NCBI GenBank assembly: GCA_021325145.1
Contig: JAJPHR010000106.1
Span: forward strand, 62,001-126,000
Direction of reading: 5' to 3'
Length of the DNA stretch: 64,000 nt
Source of the DNA: Verrucomicrobiota bacterium
Lineage (GTDB): Bacteria > Verrucomicrobiota > Verrucomicrobiia > Limisphaerales > Pedosphaeraceae
The position numbers were made by a program, and so were the translations under genes. Below are positions 57,901 to 64,000 of the stretch, piece after piece (position 1 is the first letter of the stretch; each line of letters begins with the position of its first letter). The notes beneath the pieces were generated by a model. It saw only the letters and a program-made list of their open reading frames with translations. It searched no databases and had not been told where the DNA came from.

Positions 57901-58059
57901 AACGCCGCCGCATCCAAACGCACGGTGAACACCCTCAGCGACTCCGTGGCGCACTTCCAACAGGACGCACCCACGTGCCCAAGCTGCGGGCATATGGCTG
58001 TCAGAAACGGAGCGTGCTATAAATGTTTGAATTGTGGGGAGAGTTTGGGGTGTAGTTAA
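54937..58059 (+). CDS. nrdJ: Adenosylcobalamin-dependent (class II) ribonucleoside-diphosphate reductase
   Basis: This cytoplasmic enzyme of 1040 residues reduces ribonucleotides to deoxyribonucleotides using B12 as radical source, so no oxygen is required. The first redox Cys is Cys209 (GSACFIQSV). The radical-site motif is NPCSEYVF with Cys415 and Glu417, followed by NTACNLASLNL. PTGTIAFLMDCDTTGVEPDIAL lies in the barrel core. The C-terminal tail carries the redox and zinc-ribbon Cys set (CPSCG...CYKCLNCG). Residues 1-45 are a disordered, basic leader. The ATG at 54937 follows an AAGGCAAAGCC stretch. It is transcribed alone and ends at a strong terminator. Confidence 0.96.
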   Translation: MIDVRENVVSSSSVSPARRTRADVSKAVRGSRTAAAQAPKSKSIRLQRVFSDAKTNPFDQIEWEKRTAEITDDANKVIFKQENVEVPKSWSILATKVVVSKYFYGEQNTSEREVSVRQLIHRISRTIADWGVKDGYFSKADGEIFYNELTWLCLNQYGAFNSPVWFNVGLYHQYGIGKNSGKGNWFYNRQTGEAERARTQYEYPQGSACFIQSVADNMEDIMRLAHSEAMLFKYGSGTGTDLSPLRSSREKLSGGGRPSGPLSFLKVYDQVANVVKSGGKTRRAAKMNTLRDWHGDIEEFIDAKQKEEKKAWALIEQGYDGSYNGDAYGSVMYQNENLSVRVSDEFMKAAEEGREWWTRAITTNQPLEKKDANQLLNKIAEGTWICGDPGLQYDGAIQKWHTCKGTEPIHSTNPCSEYVFLNNTACNLASLNLMKFKREDGVFDLERFKAAVRIFITAQEIIVDNASYPTKEIAENSHIYRTLGLGYANLGSLIMSYGLPYDSNEGRALAGAITAVMTGHAYEQSAEIAGAMGAFKGYADARCAHVSKPAARDNIASMLGVIQQHRNAVEEIQPSREFNYLKEEARRCWDRALERGKKAGYRNAQVTVLAPTGTIAFLMDCDTTGVEPDIALVKYKLLAGGGLLKIVNRTVPEALRRVGYSAAEIEKIIAHIAKYDTIEDVLDEGKPVASGLRPEHLDIFDCAFKPYQGKRSIRYMAHLKMMAAAQPFISGAISKTVNLPQDCSVADIRDAYVQAWKMGLKCVAIYRDGSKRSQPLNTKKTNEGGDKIDPKAADKRILELEAEVGKLRAQTGQPLRRRLPDTRTALTHKFDIAGHEGYLTVGLFEDGAPGELFVTMAKEGSTIGGLMDTIGTLTSMALQYGVPLETLLRKFAHQRFEPSGFTKNPEVRNASSIIDYVFRWMAFQFIPGYREANTLNRNQPELAMPGLMEEVKKQVNRPVPELPISSEDTDLIELKPANGNGGGNGNGHNAAASKRTVNTLSDSVAHFQQDAPTCPSCGHMAVRNGACYKCLNCGESLGCS

Positions 58060-58081
58060 GCCCTTCTTTCCAGATCGTCAG

Positions 58082-58110
58082 AGGAGCAAGAGCGATCTTG
58101 CTCCTTTTTT
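58082..58110 (+). terminator. Rho-independent terminator of nrdJ
   Basis: AGGAGCAAGA and TCTTGCTCCT pair perfectly (10 base pairs) around GCGA, followed by a run of T. It lies 23 bases after the nrdJ stop and separates nrdJ from the next two-gene module. Confidence 0.92.
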
Positions 58111-58304
58111 ATGTTTGAGAACGGTCGTTCAACTGGCTCAAGGCTGGGCGTAGACGCCGCAAGGAACAGAATTTACTGACACAGTTTTTCGGCTTGCGCC
58201 ATCTCGCCTCGCTGACTACACTTCGCCAAGTTCCTCGAACTGAGGACCGGTCGCTGGTATTGGCCACCTACTTGTCCGAAGCGGAAAGGAACAACTTCGG
58301 TTGA

Positions 58305-58329
58305 GAGTGGTCGCTAAAACCCACCACTC
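58305..58329 (+). promoter_or_regulatory. Leader hairpin before GHKL ATPase gene
   Basis: GAGTGGT and ACCACTC form a perfect 7-base inverted repeat with an 11-base loop. It ends about 6 bases before the Shine-Dalgarno (GAGGAA) of the ATPase gene. It could be an operator for a dimeric regulator or a hairpin limiting translation. Confidence 0.4.
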
Positions 58330-58344
58330 ATATTGAGGAAAATT

Positions 58345-60171
58345 ATGTTCACTCGCTCCCTTCCGGGCGGGGGTAGGACCCTGCCGATGACTGTCAAAAA
58401 CACTGGCTTCCTTCTCGACCGTCTTGGCCAGGACTGCCACCCGCTCCAGTTTTTACGCGAACTCACCCAGAATTCCATTCAAGCGATCCAGAGAACACTA
58501 AAGCCGGGCGAGATTGTTTGGGACGTCGATTGGAACTACTTCGAATTCGATGGCGTGATGAAATTGTGCGTCATTGACACAGGCGAGGGGATGACTGGCA
58601 CCGAGATGGTGGAACACATTAACAAGCTTTCATCCTCAGGTGCTCAACAGTCACTGAGCGGAAACTATGGGGTCGGAGCTAAAATTGCTGCTGCAACAAG
58701 GAATCACGCCGGCATGGTATACCTGTCATGGAAGAAGAAACAGGGCGCGATGATCCATCTGTGGCGGAATCCAGAAGATGGAACCTATGGCTTGATTCAG
58801 CAGAGACGTGCAGATGGCAGCTATAGCGAGTTTGTCGAGTTGGAGGACGAGGTGAAGCCGGAAGTAGTTGGTGACCATGGCACCAAAATTGTCCTGTTCG
58901 GAAATTCCACCGACGAAAAAACGATTGCGCCACCTGAAGGTACTCCGTCGCCATCTCGGTGGATCGCCAAATTTCTTAACACTCGCTTCTATCGCTTTCC
59001 CGAAGGAATCATCGTTAAGGCAAGGGAAGGCTGGGACTACCCGCGCTCTGACTCGGCTCGTAACAAAATGCGGACAGTTACGGGCCAAGCAAGTTATTTG
59101 GAAGAGCACAAGATAAGTTGTGGTGAGGTGAAACTCGCCGGTGCGACAGCGCGGTGGTGGATACTCCAGGATTCGGATTCATTGAGCCAAGATGAGAACT
59201 ATTACGCATCAAAAGGGCACGTTGCCGCTCTTTATCAGGACGAACTGTATGAATTGACAAGCGGCAGGAGCACTGCTGCTCGGCTCCAGCAGTTCGGAGT
59301 GATTTTTGGCCACCGGCAAGTCGTTATCTATGTGGAACCGTATGCGACCGATGAAGTTCGCCTTACGACCAATACATCGCGCACAAGTCTACTCGTAAAC
59401 AACGAACCTTTGCCGTGGTCTGATTGGGCAGCCGAATTCCGTGAAAAGATGCCACGCGAGATTGATGAGCTCATACAGCAAAAGGCAGCCGGATCATCTT
59501 CGAGCGATCACTCAGACACGGTCCGCGAAAGGCTGAAGGGCATTTTGGATTTATTTAAGTTGAGCCGCTATCGACCCACTGCCTCTGGGGATCTGCTACT
59601 GGATGACGACGAGACTGTCCGGGGCGGGCGACCCGGACGGTTTGCCTCAAAAACATCACCTGGTGAAAACGTAAATTCCTCGACACGCCGAGGAGGCACA
59701 ATCGGTAATATTTACTCTCTTTTCCAGAAAAAGAACGGGACTCCCGGTGAAAAAATTCAACCAGACCCTTTTCCGCGCGCAGATTGGATTAGTACTCGAG
59801 AGGGCACTCGCGAGCCCTTAGATCTCGAGGACAGAGCGGCGCGGTTTTTGATGGAGCAGAATCGCCTTCTTATCAACGCTGATTTTCGTGTTTTTAGGGA
59901 CATGATCGCACGTTGGCATAAAGAATTCGGGGGGGGGGACGCCGCCGGAAAGATCGTTGAAGAGGTTGTCCACATTTGGTTTGAGCAAGCGCTCGTGGAA
60001 ACGGTCATGGGGTTACAGGCTTTGCAAGGCTCAAAGGAGTGGTCGCAACAGCAGATAACGGCTGCGCTTTCGGAAGAGGCATTGACAGCAGCGGTAATGC
60101 AACGATACCACGTGAACAACAGCGTGAAGCGCGAATTGGGCGCGAAACTTGGAAAACTCCAACCCAGTTAA
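58345..60171 (+). CDS. GHKL-fold ATPase (Hsp90/MORC-like), first gene of two-gene module
   Basis: This soluble ATPase has 608 residues. The Bergerat-fold motifs are clear: N-box Glu39-Asn43 (RELTQNSIQA), G1 Asp78 (DTGEGM), G2 GNYGVGAKIA (106-115), and GTKIVLFG (179-186) closing the site. Such domains dimerise on ATP binding and act as gates. The region at about 300-370 (ALYQDELYELT...VIFGHRQVVIYVEP) resembles the S5-like transducer of Hsp90/MutL/MORC proteins. The rest (400-608) is polar, with helical stretches, and I recognise nothing in it. The ATG at 58345 has GAGGAA six bases upstream. The next gene starts 17 bases after the stop. Base composition is lower in G+C than nrdJ. A sensor or switch role for the downstream hydrolase is inferred. 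Confidence 0.85.
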   Translation: MFTRSLPGGGRTLPMTVKNTGFLLDRLGQDCHPLQFLRELTQNSIQAIQRTLKPGEIVWDVDWNYFEFDGVMKLCVIDTGEGMTGTEMVEHINKLSSSGAQQSLSGNYGVGAKIAAATRNHAGMVYLSWKKKQGAMIHLWRNPEDGTYGLIQQRRADGSYSEFVELEDEVKPEVVGDHGTKIVLFGNSTDEKTIAPPEGTPSPSRWIAKFLNTRFYRFPEGIIVKAREGWDYPRSDSARNKMRTVTGQASYLEEHKISCGEVKLAGATARWWILQDSDSLSQDENYYASKGHVAALYQDELYELTSGRSTAARLQQFGVIFGHRQVVIYVEPYATDEVRLTTNTSRTSLLVNNEPLPWSDWAAEFREKMPREIDELIQQKAAGSSSSDHSDTVRERLKGILDLFKLSRYRPTASGDLLLDDDETVRGGRPGRFASKTSPGENVNSSTRRGGTIGNIYSLFQKKNGTPGEKIQPDPFPRADWISTREGTREPLDLEDRAARFLMEQNRLLINADFRVFRDMIARWHKEFGGGDAAGKIVEEVVHIWFEQALVETVMGLQALQGSKEWSQQQITAALSEEALTAAVMQRYHVNNSVKRELGAKLGKLQPS

Positions 60172-60188
60172 CGAAAAGGAAACTATTT

Positions 60189-61880
60189 ATGGCTGAACGA
60201 AATTCTCGCGTGATGCTAGTCGCAGCAGATCCGTTCTCCACAAGCAAGGACCTTCTTGAGGAGGAAAGTGAAATCATTAAGACTTTCATGACATCAAGCG
60301 AGAGCGGGGCGGATATTACGACCGCTTACGTTTGTAAAGCGAGTGAACTGGTTGAAAGACTTCGCTCCAACCGTCCCGAAATTCTCCAATTTACAGGACA
60401 CGGGAGTCCGTCTGGAAATATTCTTCTTGAAAACTCTCGCGGACGAATTCAACGGAAGCTGGGGAAATCTGTCGCTAAAATACTGAGGGACGCAGAGGTT
60501 GTGCCCGATTGCCTTATTCTTAATAACTGTTCCGTCGGTAGAAGTGCGGGACAATTGCTGCCGTTTTGTAAACATCTTATCACGTTTAAACCAAAAGGCG
60601 TTTTCGACTTCTCGCTTGGTTTCTCTCGCAGCTTTTATCGTGCTTTCGCGCGAGAGCGGGATTTCGAATACGCGGCTCAAAAAACATTGGCCGAAATCAA
60701 AAGTGAAAGTAATGAAGACCTAGTCGATTTGACGTATCGGCAGGGCGGTATTGACTTCGCAAATGAACGCGCGTTCGAAATGATAGAATCAAGTAATCGA
60801 ATCAGTGCGTCAGAGCGTGCTCATCTTCCGGCAGATGGGCTCTCCAAAGTGCCACAACTCGAGCACGCCACTGGGCTCTTGGCTGTTGATTCGCCTCGAA
60901 AATACGAAGTGTGGTTTGGCACGAACCGGCAACCGCTCGATCCCGTTCATCCCGAACGAGGGTTCGGCCCCGAGCGCGACGAGCGGATTTATTATGGCCG
61001 ATGCGAAGTCGTGGTTCCAAAATTCCACAAGATTGGCGAAATCGGGAATCCGTGGTGGAAGAAGTGGCCCGTATGGAAAGATGATCGACTTCGCATCGCT
61101 AACCGTTACCCAATCAGCGAAGATCTTTTTTGGGTCGCTCTCTCCCAATCACTCGGTGCGCAGCCTTGCGAAGAACGGACGATTCTTTGTTTCGTCCACG
61201 GTTACAATGTGACATTCGACCAAGCCGCAATACGGGCAGCCCAAATCGGAGCGGACTTGGCAGTCCCCGGTGCCACAGTTTTCTTTAGTTGGCCATCAAA
61301 AGGACGTGTGAGGGATTACGCCGCCGACGTTGCATCGGTTGAAGCGAGTGAAGGCTTTCTTCGCGATTTTCTGAAATCGCTAGCCACGAAGGCCGGAGCG
61401 GAGCGGATACACCTGATTGCACACAGCATGGGTAACCGTGGATTGCTCCGGGCCTTCAACTCACTCCTTGCCGGGGTGTCAAAAGATCTCAAGCTTTTGT
61501 TCAGCCAAATTTTCCTCGCGGCTCCCGATATCGACTGCGCCCTGTTTAAGCAACTTGCTGCCGCCTACGCTCGGTTGTCGACACGCACGACGATGTATAT
61601 CTCCAACAGAGATCGGGCTCTTTGGGGTTCCAGTTTCCTTCATGATTATCCAAGAGCTGGCTACAAGCCGCCAGTTACGATCGTTGAAGGCATAGACACC
61701 ATCGAAGTTTCAAATATCGACCTCAGCTTTCTGGGACACAGCTATGTCGGAGCTGCTCGCGATGTTCTTCATGACATGCACACCCTGATGAATATGAATA
61801 CTCCCCCGCAAGGACGAATGGGGTTAGAAGAGTTGACAGATGGGTCTAGTAGTATGAAGTACTGGCGAATTCGTACATAA
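60189..61880 (+). CDS. CHAT-like caspase domain fused to DUF900-type alpha/beta hydrolase
   Basis: This cytoplasmic two-enzyme fusion has 563 residues. Residues about 5-200 match a CHAT (caspase-HetF-like) fold: His71 in QFTGHGSPSG and Cys114 in LILNNCSVGRSAG form the dyad, followed by the usual GFSRSFYRAF helix. Residues about 238-530 are a serine hydrolase of the DUF900 kind: oxyanion FVHGYN (337), Ser413 (IAHSMGNRGL), Asp447 (LAAPDID) and His517 (LGHSYV). No signal peptide or membrane segment is seen. CHAT proteases are effectors in gasdermin- and CRISPR-linked immunity, so the protein is probably the effector activated by the ATPase encoded just upstream. AAAGGA lies before the ATG. Protease and esterase or lipase substrates are unknown. 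Confidence 0.85.
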   Translation: MAERNSRVMLVAADPFSTSKDLLEEESEIIKTFMTSSESGADITTAYVCKASELVERLRSNRPEILQFTGHGSPSGNILLENSRGRIQRKLGKSVAKILRDAEVVPDCLILNNCSVGRSAGQLLPFCKHLITFKPKGVFDFSLGFSRSFYRAFARERDFEYAAQKTLAEIKSESNEDLVDLTYRQGGIDFANERAFEMIESSNRISASERAHLPADGLSKVPQLEHATGLLAVDSPRKYEVWFGTNRQPLDPVHPERGFGPERDERIYYGRCEVVVPKFHKIGEIGNPWWKKWPVWKDDRLRIANRYPISEDLFWVALSQSLGAQPCEERTILCFVHGYNVTFDQAAIRAAQIGADLAVPGATVFFSWPSKGRVRDYAADVASVEASEGFLRDFLKSLATKAGAERIHLIAHSMGNRGLLRAFNSLLAGVSKDLKLLFSQIFLAAPDIDCALFKQLAAAYARLSTRTTMYISNRDRALWGSSFLHDYPRAGYKPPVTIVEGIDTIEVSNIDLSFLGHSYVGAARDVLHDMHTLMNMNTPPQGRMGLEELTDGSSSMKYWRIRT

Positions 61881-61986
61881 ATGTCGTAGCATGTCCAACC
61901 AGTAAGAAAATCCGCGGCCGATGCCCCTTTACCGCAAGCGCTTGTCTTTCTCCCATTCCCTGCCTACTTTACTTCCAGAAGCAGTT

Positions 61987-62241
61987 ATGAGTTTTCAAGT
62001 CACAGTCGAGGTTCCAGAGGACGCCATCCACCTGCTTGGTGAGGAGGCAGGACAGTTCGGTCGCGAAATACTGGTGGCTGCGGTGTTGCGTTGGTTCGAG
62101 AAAGGGCGTTTGTCCCAGGGACAGGCGGCTGCCATGCTGAGCATGAAACGCGGGGAATTCTTCGATCTTCTCTATCAGCATCACGTTTCCCCGGTACAGA
62201 TGAGCGTGGAGGATTTGGAAGGGGATTTCCGGCGTGGCTGA
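61987..62241 (+). CDS. UPF0175 family protein (antitoxin-like), apparently orphan
   Basis: The 84-residue product (MSFQVTVEVPEDAIHLLGEEAGQFGREILVAAVLRW... in outline) fits UPF0175. It has an N-terminal strand, then a helical segment with EKGRLSQGQAAAMLSMKRGEFFDLL, a helix-turn-helix-like pair. These small proteins are usually the antitoxin upstream of a PIN-domain DUF3368 toxin whose start overlaps the antitoxin stop. Here a GTG overlaps the stop (GTGGCTGAC at about 62234), but the frame ends after roughly twenty codons, so the toxin seems lost. The upstream in-frame start at 61921 was rejected because it adds non-family sequence. Confidence 0.72.
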   Translation: MSFQVTVEVPEDAIHLLGEEAGQFGREILVAAVLRWFEKGRLSQGQAAAMLSMKRGEFFDLLYQHHVSPVQMSVEDLEGDFRRG

Positions 62242-62350
62242 CCAGAGAATCCCAACGAGATTCAGTCACAAAGGGTTGCCAGGTACGAGCGCCTTTTGAG
62301 CTTCTTGCGTTGAAGCGGAGGACTGCCCGCTCTGCTGAGACAGGTTAAGG

Positions 62351-62390
62351 CGAATTAAGCCAAATTAAAGTAAATTAAACCAAATTAAGC
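62351..62390. repeat. 10-base A+T repeat, four units, inverted relative to 23801
   Basis: Four consecutive 10-base units of the form (C/T)(A/G)AATTAA(A/G)(C/G) occur. Reverse-complemented they read as the same TTTAATTTGG pattern as at 23801-23830. The strict 10-base period matches one turn of DNA. Confidence 0.7.
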
Positions 62391-62428
62391 CTGCTTTTTG
62401 GCGGAACCGTCCAAGGGCCGGGATTTTC

Positions 62429-62447
62429 ATGCGTGAAATTCACGCAT
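62429..62447. repeat. 19-base perfect palindrome
   Basis: ATGCGTGAA and TTCACGCAT are exact 9-base arms around a single A. It lies about 90 bases beyond the stop of the minus-strand dehydrogenase gene and could be a terminator stem, a protein-binding site or part of the repeat mosaic. Confidence 0.5.
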
Positions 62448-62534
62448 TCAAAACGACAGCCCTGCGGAATTCCGAGCTTTTGCCGATTAATCCCGAGCTT
62501 TTCATGCAGGAAATTTTGCGAAGTTTGGCCAGCA

Positions 62535-63425
62535 TCACCGGCCATCCTTCAGGCCGGCGTTTTGGTAGGAGATGCGGGCGATGGCGGCCCAGTCGGCTTC
62601 GCCGAGGCCCTGGGCGAGGGCGGTCACAAAGCGGTCGTGGACGAGGCTGGCGAGGGGCATGGGGACTTCGGCTTGTTCGGCGGCGGAGAGGAGCAAACGG
62701 TTGTCCTTGAGACCGAGCGGCAACTTGAAACCGGCGGGTTCGAATTTGTCGGCGGCGATCATGCTGCCGTAGTTGCGATACACGGGCGCGGAAAAGAGCG
62801 AGCCGGTGAGGAATTCCAGGAATGCGTTTGGGTCGAGGCCGTGTTTGCGAATGAGCGCCAGAGCTTCCGCCAGCCCTTCAATGGTGGCGGTGATCAGAAA
62901 GTTGCCCGCGAGTTTGATCACGTTGGCCGCCGGAGGATCGCCGCCCGCCACAAATGTCTTCTGCCCGACAGCGTCGAAGATGGGCTGGCAATGTCGGAGT
63001 TGTTCCGGCGCGCCTGCGGCAATTACGAACAACTTGGCCGCAGCGGCGGCATCGGGCCGGCCAAAGACCGTGGCGGACACATAGTGCTGCCGCCCTTCGC
63101 GATGCGCCTGGGCCAGCCGGCGCGACAGGGCCACGCTGATCGTGCTCATGGAAACATGCACAGCGCCGGCGCGGAGAGCCGAGATGGCTTCGCCGGGCGA
63201 AAACAGCACTGCCTCGACGGCGGCATCGTCGGCGAGCATGGTGATCAGCGCTTCGGCGTTGGCCGCGGCTTCCGCCGGGGTCGCGGCGATCTTCGCGCCT
63301 TCGGATTGCAGCGCCTCGGCCCGGCTTCGCGTGCGGTTGTAAACGGTGAGGGTGTGGCCCGCTTTGATCAGATTGCGGGCCATGGCCGAGCCCATGTTGC
63401 CCAAACCAATAAATCCAATGTTCAT
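62535..63425 (-). CDS. NAD(P)-dependent beta-hydroxyacid dehydrogenase family protein
   Basis: The 296-residue cytoplasmic oxidoreductase begins MNIGFIGLGNMGSAMARNLIKAGH, the Rossmann and family signature of the 3-hydroxyisobutyrate/tartronate-semialdehyde/glyoxylate reductase group. The substrate-binding STIS segment (about 112) and the catalytic-Lys motif GNFLITATIEGLAEAL are visible; the catalytic Lys is the one in VIKLAGN (about residue 170). The sequence resembles the broad GLYR1/imine-reductase-like branch, so the exact substrate cannot be called. It is transcribed alone, divergent from the HMA protein gene. Confidence 0.9.
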   Translation of the reverse strand: MNIGFIGLGNMGSAMARNLIKAGHTLTVYNRTRSRAEALQSEGAKIAATPAEAAANAEALITMLADDAAVEAVLFSPGEAISALRAGAVHVSMSTISVALSRRLAQAHREGRQHYVSATVFGRPDAAAAAKLFVIAAGAPEQLRHCQPIFDAVGQKTFVAGGDPPAANVIKLAGNFLITATIEGLAEALALIRKHGLDPNAFLEFLTGSLFSAPVYRNYGSMIAADKFEPAGFKLPLGLKDNRLLLSAAEQAEVPMPLASLVHDRFVTALAQGLGEADWAAIARISYQNAGLKDGR

Positions 63426-63549
63426 ATTGCCTCCCTTGTCGGCTAATTCCTGCCTCGCATAACACGCTCCTCCGGATTGTGCCCCGTGTCAACCGGCTGA
63501 AAAGTTTTGCTTCGCGGCGGATTCGATGCGAGCGTGGTGAATAGGAATT

Positions 63550-63816
63550 ATGGACAAAACGAATATCGACAATTTGCCTCGTGAGGCTCGCATCATGGCG
63601 ACAGTCCACGTCGGCATCGCGGGCATGACTTGCGATCAATGCGTGCGGCGGGTGGAAGGCGCGCTCAGAAGTCTCGCGGGAGTAAAGGAAGTGACGGTGG
63701 ACCGCGGGCAGGCGGTGGCCACAGTCGTCTACGATGACACGGTCACCGACGTTCCCGCGATGCATGATGCGCTGCTGAGGAGTGGCTATCGGCCAGTCGC
63801 CGTCCCGGTGCGTTAA
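63550..63816 (+). CDS. Heavy-metal-associated (HMA) domain protein, CopZ-like
   Basis: The small protein of 88 residues is one ferredoxin-like HMA domain. The metal site is GMTCDQC (the CxxC pair) followed by VRRVEGALRSLAGVKEVTVD and a closing ALLRSGYRPV. It would bind Cu(I) or a similar thiophilic metal and pass it to an ATPase or enzyme. The ATG at 63550 gives 15 extra residues; the ATG at 63595 (MATVHVGIAGMTC) matches the usual domain start and may be the true one. No P-type ATPase is within view. Confidence 0.88.
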   Translation: MDKTNIDNLPREARIMATVHVGIAGMTCDQCVRRVEGALRSLAGVKEVTVDRGQAVATVVYDDTVTDVPAMHDALLRSGYRPVAVPVR

Positions 63817-63833
63817 GCGCGAGCCGGCGGGCG

Positions 63834-64000
63834 TTATTCCCCGCGACTGACGATTTTATTGAACCGGCTGGGTTGCCCATTGCGCAACCGGGTGTCCTGA
63901 TAGAGAAAGGCAAGCCCGCGCTCGTCAAAAATCTCGAACCAACGGTCCCAGGAAATCTCCGTCAGCGTTTGCTCGCCACTGAAACCGGGAAAATCGATGC
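63834..64000 (-). CDS. C-terminal end of an uncharacterised protein (starts beyond window)
   Basis: On the minus strand an open frame enters from the right edge and stops with TAA at 63834-63836. The visible 54 residues include ISWDRWFEIFDERGLAFLYQD and end FNKIVSRGE, and have a regular, coding-like pattern. I recall short conserved proteins with such an ending but cannot name a family. The start and length are not visible. Confidence 0.6.
   Translation of the reverse strand, partial: IDFPGFSGEQTLTEISWDRWFEIFDERGLAFLYQDTRLRNGQPSRFNKIVSRGE

Larger units (their letters stand above)
62242..62534. other. Intergenic repeat mosaic
   Basis: No gene is seen in these 293 bases. They hold a short remnant in the toxin position, a patch related to the 47.8 kb palindrome (near 62322), the A+T-rich 10-base repeat and a perfect palindrome. 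The mosaic ends at the stop of the minus-strand dehydrogenase gene. Confidence 0.55.

Noticed and set aside
62433..63446. Plus-strand 337-codon frame opposite the dehydrogenase
   Set aside because: It begins in the intergenic palindrome and has no domain; the minus strand has full Rossmann and family motifs.

Overview
The window looks like chromosomal DNA of a Verrucomicrobiota bacterium of the Pedosphaera/Limisphaerales type. This is inferred, not proven. The clues are very large exported proteins with autotransporter-type beta-strand repeats, a giant CotH/lamin-tail-domain protein, several secreted proteins sharing one C-terminal module that ends in FYR(L/V), Tat-signal oxidoreductases, moderately high G+C, weak Shine-Dalgarno sequences, and palindrome-rich intergenic repeats. 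No tRNA, rRNA, CRISPR array, IS element or phage structural gene was seen. Both edges cut genes.

Layout. 0-6.1 kb: the C-terminally cut reading frame of a giant exported beta-strand-repeat protein (minus). 6.7-8.3 kb: a Tat-exported Gfo/Idh/MocA oxidoreductase and a small unknown protein. 8.4-12.0 kb: a bacterial NHEJ operon with a split LigD (polymerase, then Ku, then phosphoesterase-ligase), followed by signal peptidase I. 12.9-14.2 kb: a secreted protein with two P-domains. 14.5-16.8 kb: a GMC dehydrogenase with its Tat-signal small subunit. 16.9-20.5 kb: a membrane protein and an ankyrin-DUF4253 protein. 20.5-25.3 kb (minus): an NCS1 transporter with a dihydropyrimidinase (hydantoin/pyrimidine salvage), a repeat-rich gene-free gap, and a chloroperoxidase-like hydrolase. 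25.6-40.8 kb: a run of exported proteins (a subtilase with Glu in place of the catalytic His, a ferritin-like protein, a galactose-oxidase-like/FN3/LamG protein, and a 2.8-kilo-residue CotH/lamin-tail protein). 41-44.5 kb: glmS and glgC, divergently arranged. 44.5-47.8 kb: a secreted C39-like peptidase and an unknown exported protein. 48-51.9 kb (minus): two overlapping histidine kinase genes. 52.2-58.1 kb: a YdjM-like membrane protein, der, and class II ribonucleotide reductase nrdJ with a clear terminator. 58.3-61.9 kb: a two-gene module described below. 62-64 kb: an orphan UPF0175 antitoxin-like gene, a repeat mosaic, a beta-hydroxyacid dehydrogenase, an HMA metal-binding protein and the 3' end of a further gene.

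The most interesting locus is 58.3-61.9 kb. A GHKL (Hsp90/MORC-like) ATPase gene is followed 17 bases later by a protein that joins a caspase-like CHAT domain (His71/Cys114) to a DUF900-type serine alpha/beta hydrolase (Ser413/Asp447/His517). A leader hairpin sits just upstream, the base composition is lower in G+C than the flanking nrdJ, and an orphan antitoxin and repeats lie downstream. I infer an ATPase-gated, dual-hydrolase conflict or anti-phage system. I do not recognise it as a named system.
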